Source: Nitrospira sp. (lineage in GTDB: Bacteria > Nitrospirota > Nitrospiria > Nitrospirales > Nitrospiraceae). From it: DNA of 64,000 nt. Numbering within the stretch: the first letter of the stretch is position 1; the number at the start of each line of letters is the position of its first letter. The stretch covers positions 2,755,043-2,819,042 of the forward strand of contig CP092079.1 of NCBI GenBank assembly GCA_022226955.1, in the 5' to 3' direction. Both the position numbers and the translations under genes were made by a program. Below are positions 60,626 through 64,000 of this stretch, in pieces. Below the pieces are notes generated by a model that did not search any database, was not told where the DNA came from, and was given only the letters and a program-made list of their open reading frames with translations.

Positions 60626-61684
60626 CTAGGCCGGTTTCTTCGTAATGGACTCGGCCAGCTCGTTCAGCAGCGCGGCGGTTTCATCCCAGCCGAGGCAGGC
60701 ATCGGTGATGGAGACGCCGTGCGCGAGCGTCACGCCTTGCTTCCAGGACTGTTTGCCCGGGTTGAGATTGCTTTCGAGCATCAACCCCATGATGGACTGG
60801 CGCCCTTCGCGGAACTGGCGGAGCACATCGCGGGCGACGAGGCCCTGGCGCTGGTGATCCTTGTTGGAGTTGTCGTGCGAGCAATCGATCATGATCGGAC
60901 GGGCGATGCCTTCGCCGGCGACCGCCGCTTCGGTCTTGACCACATGCTCCGCTTCATAATTGGTTTTGCCGCCGCCGCCGCGGAGGACGATATGCCGGTC
61001 CGGATTGCCAGCGGTTCGGATAATCGACGTCTGTCCCTCGGCATTGATGCCGACGAAATGGTGGGGCGCGCGGGCCGAGGTCATGGCGTTCACGGCGACT
61101 TGCAAGCTGCCCTCCGTGCCGTTCTTGAACCCGACTGGCATCGACACGCCGCTGGCCAATTCGCGATGGGTCTGGCTTTCGGTGGTGCGGGCGCCGATGG
61201 CGCTCCAGCTGATGAGGTCGGCGATGTATTGCGGGCTGATCGGATCCAGCAGTTCTGTGGCGCAGGGCATCCCGGACTGATTGATCTTCAAGAGAATCGT
61301 GCGGGCCAGTTCCATTCCCGTGGCGATATCATAGGTGCCGTCCAGATGGGGGTCGTTGATGAGGCCCTTCCATCCGACGGTGGTGCGTGGTTTTTCGAAA
61401 TAGGTGCGCATGACGATGAGCAGGCGGTCGCGTAAGGCTTCGGCCAGCCGGTTCAGCTTGGCCGCATACTCGTAGGCGGCTTCAGGGTCGTGAATGGAGC
61501 AGGGGCCGACGATAACGAGGAGCCGTTCGCGATCTTGTCCATGCAGAATCTTCCGGATGGCTTCACGGGTGTCGAGCACGAGGCCGGCAGCCTGATCGGT
61601 AATCGGCAGCTTCGTTTTGATCGTTCGGGGCGAAGGGAGCGCGTTGATTTCTAAAACATGCTGATTGTCGATAGGTCTGTTCAT
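60626..61684 (-). CDS. aroG: 3-deoxy-7-phosphoheptulonate synthase, class I (AroG type)
   Basis: A 352-residue class I DAHP synthase: LLVIVGPCSIHDPEAAYEYA near residue 55, MRTYFEKPRTTVGWKGLIND, AIGARTTESQTHRELASGVS and GFKNGTEGSLQVAVNAMTSA near 185, then MIDCSHDNSNKDHQRQGLVA. It joins PEP and erythrose-4-phosphate in the first shikimate pathway step. The full AroF/G/H form suggests feedback control by an aromatic amino acid, but which one cannot be read. It is divergent from the receptor operon at 61.8 kb. Confidence 0.95.
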   Translation of the reverse strand: MNRPIDNQHVLEINALPSPRTIKTKLPITDQAAGLVLDTREAIRKILHGQDRERLLVIVGPCSIHDPEAAYEYAAKLNRLAEALRDRLLIVMRTYFEKPRTTVGWKGLINDPHLDGTYDIATGMELARTILLKINQSGMPCATELLDPISPQYIADLISWSAIGARTTESQTHRELASGVSMPVGFKNGTEGSLQVAVNAMTSARAPHHFVGINAEGQTSIIRTAGNPDRHIVLRGGGGKTNYEAEHVVKTEAAVAGEGIARPIMIDCSHDNSNKDHQRQGLVARDVLRQFREGRQSIMGLMLESNLNPGKQSWKQGVTLAHGVSITDACLGWDETAALLNELAESITKKPA

Positions 61685-61786
61685 GGTGTCTGCCCGCGAG
61701 CGGATCGCGGCCTTTCCACTCAGGTTAATGGGATCGAGTTGGGATCTATTAGGATATGCGAAAATACAAGGGAAAGTCCATATGGC

Positions 61787-61816
61787 TTGACAAAAGCGAG
61801 AGGCTCTCGCTAGGTT
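61787..61816 (+). promoter_or_regulatory. Promoter with perfect dyad in the spacer (likely regulator-binding site)
   Basis: A perfect TTGACA at 61787-61792 is followed, after an 18-bp spacer, by TAGGTT at 61811-61816. The spacer is filled by a perfect 8-bp inverted repeat with one central base, AGCGAGAG-G-CTCTCGCT (61795-61811). A dyad between -35 and a weak -10 at long spacing is the layout of MerR-family promoters such as those of merT, copA and zntA. A simple repressor operator is the alternative. No regulator gene is adjacent in this window. Confidence 0.6.
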
Positions 61817-61842
61817 GGCGCGGTTTTTCTGTGTCTTTCTCG

Positions 61843-62199
61843 ATGAGCCTCTCGGGGATGCTGCCTTTTATGACGATGTTCCGTTCGGCCCATTCGCGCG
61901 GGTTGCTCCGCCTGGTTGTCTCCTTGGGGATGATCGTCATCCTGCTGGGATTGGCGCCGTTCGCCGTCGCGCAGGATGTCCACCATGAGCTGGCGGCCGC
62001 CGATCACGACGGTCACGAGCATTCCGATACCGACCTTTGTCAGTGGGTTCAGCACCATACGGCCGGGTCACTGGATTTCGATGCCCCTCGATTGGCTTTC
62101 TGCGAGCTGGTCTGGCATCGCGCGATTCCGGCCGAGTCGGTCGTGCGTTCGTTCGATGTTTCTTTCGTCGGCCCTTCCCGCGCTCCTCCACGCCGCTAG
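61843..62199 (+). CDS. Small His-rich exported or membrane-anchored protein
   Basis: A protein of about 118 residues (or 113 from ATG 61858). A hydrophobic N-terminal segment, LLRLVVSLGMIVILLGLAPF, ends in AVAQD, which looks like a signal peptide. The mature part is His-rich (VHHELAAADHDGHEHSDTDL, then CQWVQHH) with a second Cys further on. It resembles the small DUF2946-like proteins found before metal-linked transporters and receptors. In-frame Met at 61756 lies upstream of the predicted promoter, so I reject that start. It is followed by the TonB receptor gene after 93 bp. Function is unknown; metal binding is inferred. Confidence 0.55.
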   Translation: MSLSGMLPFMTMFRSAHSRGLLRLVVSLGMIVILLGLAPFAVAQDVHHELAAADHDGHEHSDTDLCQWVQHHTAGSLDFDAPRLAFCELVWHRAIPAESVVRSFDVSFVGPSRAPPRR

Positions 62200-62292
62200 T
62201 TCTGCTTCAACCGGTTATGCAGTCGATCGGCTCCATCCGGTGCCGGGCGCTGCTCATTGAACGATTCATCCGTTGAACGTGGAGGAGTCTGT

Positions 62293-64000
62293 ATGCAACG
62301 TGCATGGTGTCATGTGTGCGCCGGCCTCATTGCTGGGAGTCTGATCGGGATATGCGTCGAGCCGTCTGCGGTGCGCGCGGCGGAGGAAGAGGCTCGGAAT
62401 ACGATTCGCGGGTCGGTCCAAAATCAAGATCTTCGCCGGGTCGGGCAGGCGGTCGTGGAGGTGAAGGACCAGGAAGGCACGGTCGTCGTCACGGCGGTGT
62501 CGAACAATGCCGGGGAGTTTACCGCGGCAGTCCCGGAGAATGGCACGTATTCGGTCAGCGCCGTGCAGGACACCTATCGAAGCGAATATGTGGTGCTGCA
62601 GATCGGGGGCGAGGCGCCGGGCCCGGTGATGTTGACGCTGGCGAACACCAGAGAGATCGCACTGGAAGTCGTCTCGCCGCTGGCGCCGATTCAATACAAA
62701 GCCTCGAGCGAAACCTATGCGATGAGCCGCAAGGATATCGAAGCCTTGCCGCGTGGGAACAACAACGAGTTGCACGACGTGTTGCTGACGATTCCCGGCG
62801 CGACCTATGGGTCGCTCAAGCAGGTGCATATCCGGCAGGACCATGCCAATCTGCAATTGCGGATCGACGGCGTGCCCATTCCCGAGGCGGTCTCGTCCAC
62901 GTTCTCCGACGTCATTTCGCCGCGGGCGTGGGAACGGGCGGACATCGTGCTCGGCGGCATGGAAGCGAACGTCGGGAACAAAGCGGCGGCGCTGATCGAC
63001 ATCACCACCAAGAGCGGCACGAAGCCCGGCTTCGGCTCGGTGCAGATGTTCGGCGGATCGAACCGGACGGTGAATCCCTCGTTCGAGTACGGCGGGACGG
63101 TCGGCGAGAAGGTCCGCTACTACATCCTGAACAGCTACGTCTCGACGAATCGCGGCATCGAGCCACCCACGCTGGGCCATTCGATCTTTCACGGCCAGAG
63201 CGAGCGGAATCAGACGATGTTCCGAGGCGACTACCAGCACGACAACACGAACAACTTCACGCTGCTCTTCTTGAACTCCGTCGCGAAGTATCAGATCCCC
63301 ACGCTGCCGGGCCAAACCCAGAATGCGACCATTGCGGGACTGCTGCCGGGGGGATTCTCAGCCGTGCCGTCGGAACGGGTGGACGAAAATCAGAAAGAGC
63401 AGAGTCAGTATGCGCATCTCGTATGGCGGCACGATGTGACGTCGAATCAGTTTTTTAGCCTGGCCGGCTACTTTCGCCATAGCCGCGCGACGTTCAAGAC
63501 AGACCCGTTCAATGTGCTGGCCTATGTGCCGGATGAAGCCGAACCGTTTTCCGCCGGCAGCCAGGATCGCACGGCCTATTCGGGCGGGCTGCGCCTGGAC
63601 TACACCTATGTCCATAGTAAGGAACACCTGATCAAGGCGGGGTTTCAATTCGACCGGACGCAAGCGATCAACAAAACCCGGCTCTCGACCTTTCTGGACG
63701 ACGGCGTGGGGAATCCGACCGGCGGAGTCATCGGCCTGAATGCCGACAACCGCCTGATCGGCTACCGTCAGGAATTCTGGGTGCAGGACCAGTGGAGCCC
63801 CAACGACCAATGGACGTTCAATCTCGGGCTGCGGGGGGATGTGATTCAGTATACCCGCGACGAAGCGCAGCTCAGCCCGCGCATTGGGGTAACGTACAAG
63901 GCCAATCGATCGAACGTGTTCCATGCGTTCTACGGACGGATGTTCACGCCGCCGAATCTGGAAGCGATTTCCTTCGCGAAGCTGAACACGGTAGGCACGA
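62293..64000 (+). CDS. TonB-dependent outer-membrane receptor, partial at 3' end
   Basis: At least 569 residues, open to the window edge. A signal peptide (residues 1-29, ending SAVRAAE) is followed by a carboxypeptidase-regulatory-like domain (NTIRGSVQNQDLRRVGQAVV and VSNNAGEFTAAVPENGTYSV), then a plug domain (MSRKDIEALPRGNNNELHDV, LLTIPGATYGSLKQVHIRQD and LRIDGVPIPEAVSSTFSDVI) and the start of the beta-barrel with many aromatic-ended strands. GGAGGAG at 62281-62287 supports ATG 62293. The substrate is unknown; the His-rich protein upstream suggests a metal or metal complex. Confidence 0.9.
   Translation, partial: MQRAWCHVCAGLIAGSLIGICVEPSAVRAAEEEARNTIRGSVQNQDLRRVGQAVVEVKDQEGTVVVTAVSNNAGEFTAAVPENGTYSVSAVQDTYRSEYVVLQIGGEAPGPVMLTLANTREIALEVVSPLAPIQYKASSETYAMSRKDIEALPRGNNNELHDVLLTIPGATYGSLKQVHIRQDHANLQLRIDGVPIPEAVSSTFSDVISPRAWERADIVLGGMEANVGNKAAALIDITTKSGTKPGFGSVQMFGGSNRTVNPSFEYGGTVGEKVRYYILNSYVSTNRGIEPPTLGHSIFHGQSERNQTMFRGDYQHDNTNNFTLLFLNSVAKYQIPTLPGQTQNATIAGLLPGGFSAVPSERVDENQKEQSQYAHLVWRHDVTSNQFFSLAGYFRHSRATFKTDPFNVLAYVPDEAEPFSAGSQDRTAYSGGLRLDYTYVHSKEHLIKAGFQFDRTQAINKTRLSTFLDDGVGNPTGGVIGLNADNRLIGYRQEFWVQDQWSPNDQWTFNLGLRGDVIQYTRDEAQLSPRIGVTYKANRSNVFHAFYGRMFTPPNLEAISFAKLNTVGT

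Noticed and set aside
62266-63315. 349-codon open frame on the - strand opposite the TonB receptor
   Set aside because: The + strand has a signal peptide, plug-domain motifs and a strong ribosome-binding site; the antisense product is Arg/His-rich and without motifs.
62304-63458. 384-codon + strand frame overlapping the receptor gene
   Set aside because: Out of frame with the receptor and extremely rich in Arg and Gly; a shadow of the real frame, which runs off the window end.
1-64000. tRNA, rRNA, CRISPR array, insertion sequence or prophage
   Set aside because: No cloverleaf-like gene, regular spaced repeat, transposase or phage protein was recognised in any frame; short RNA genes could still escape a reading by eye.

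Overview
This window reads as a 64 kb chromosomal segment of a Gram-negative, LPS-making bacterium of fairly high GC content. The gene set and style fit the genus Nitrospira (Nitrospirota): a DUF374-type lipid A acyltransferase beside msbA and waaA, fructose-1,6-bisphosphatase next to a DhnA-type class I aldolase as in an autotroph needing gluconeogenesis, and many ATGA/GTGA-type gene overlaps. The genus is an inference; no rRNA gene is present to prove it.

Region 1 (1-12.3 kb, + strand) is a tightly packed lipid A and inner-core operon: the end of a Gfo/Idh/MocA oxidoreductase, lpxB, an msbA-like exporter, a DUF374 (LpxJ-like) acyltransferase whose frame is broken at a run of nine A, waaA, lpxK, a fused waaF-gmhB gene, waaC, a third GT9 heptosyltransferase-like gene, and a membrane sulfatase-fold phospho-group transferase.

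Region 2 (12.3-14.5 kb) is a control module: a candidate promoter, a winged-helix regulator with a Rossmann-like C-terminus, an S23-type four-helix-bundle gene flanked by a short inverted repeat, and a NusG-like (RfaH/UpxY-type) antiterminator. A 258 bp leader follows.

Region 3 (14.5-42.2 kb, + strand) is a long O-antigen/exopolysaccharide cluster. It holds two Wzx-type flippases, a Wzy candidate, an O-antigen ligase family protein, a WecA/MraY-type initiating transferase, about nine glycosyltransferases of several folds, six methyltransferase-like genes, two asparagine-synthetase-like amidotransferases, one small sugar epimerase and a large FlaA1/WbpM-type dehydratase. This is the accessory, strain-variable part.

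Region 4 (42.3-48.5 kb) makes sugar nucleotides and precursors: an RmlA-like nucleotidyltransferase, rmlB, rmlD (no rmlC seen), a KdsC-like HAD phosphatase, manC and manB. A DUF3108 envelope protein follows.

Region 5 (49.4-61.7 kb) is mostly housekeeping: fbp, fba, an HtrA/DegQ protease, a PIN-TRAM membrane protein, ispD, ispF, cysE and a small secreted protein on the + strand; psiF-like, truA, an N-acetylmuramoyl-L-alanine amidase, tatD and DAHP synthase on the - strand, with a YacP-like NYN gene on the + strand.

Region 6 (61.8-64 kb) starts a new transcription unit behind a promoter whose spacer is filled by a perfect dyad. It encodes a His-rich small exported protein and the first 569 residues of a TonB-dependent receptor that runs off the end. 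I saw no tRNA, rRNA, CRISPR array, insertion sequence or prophage gene. After start-codon choice no gene-free gap exceeds about 270 bp.
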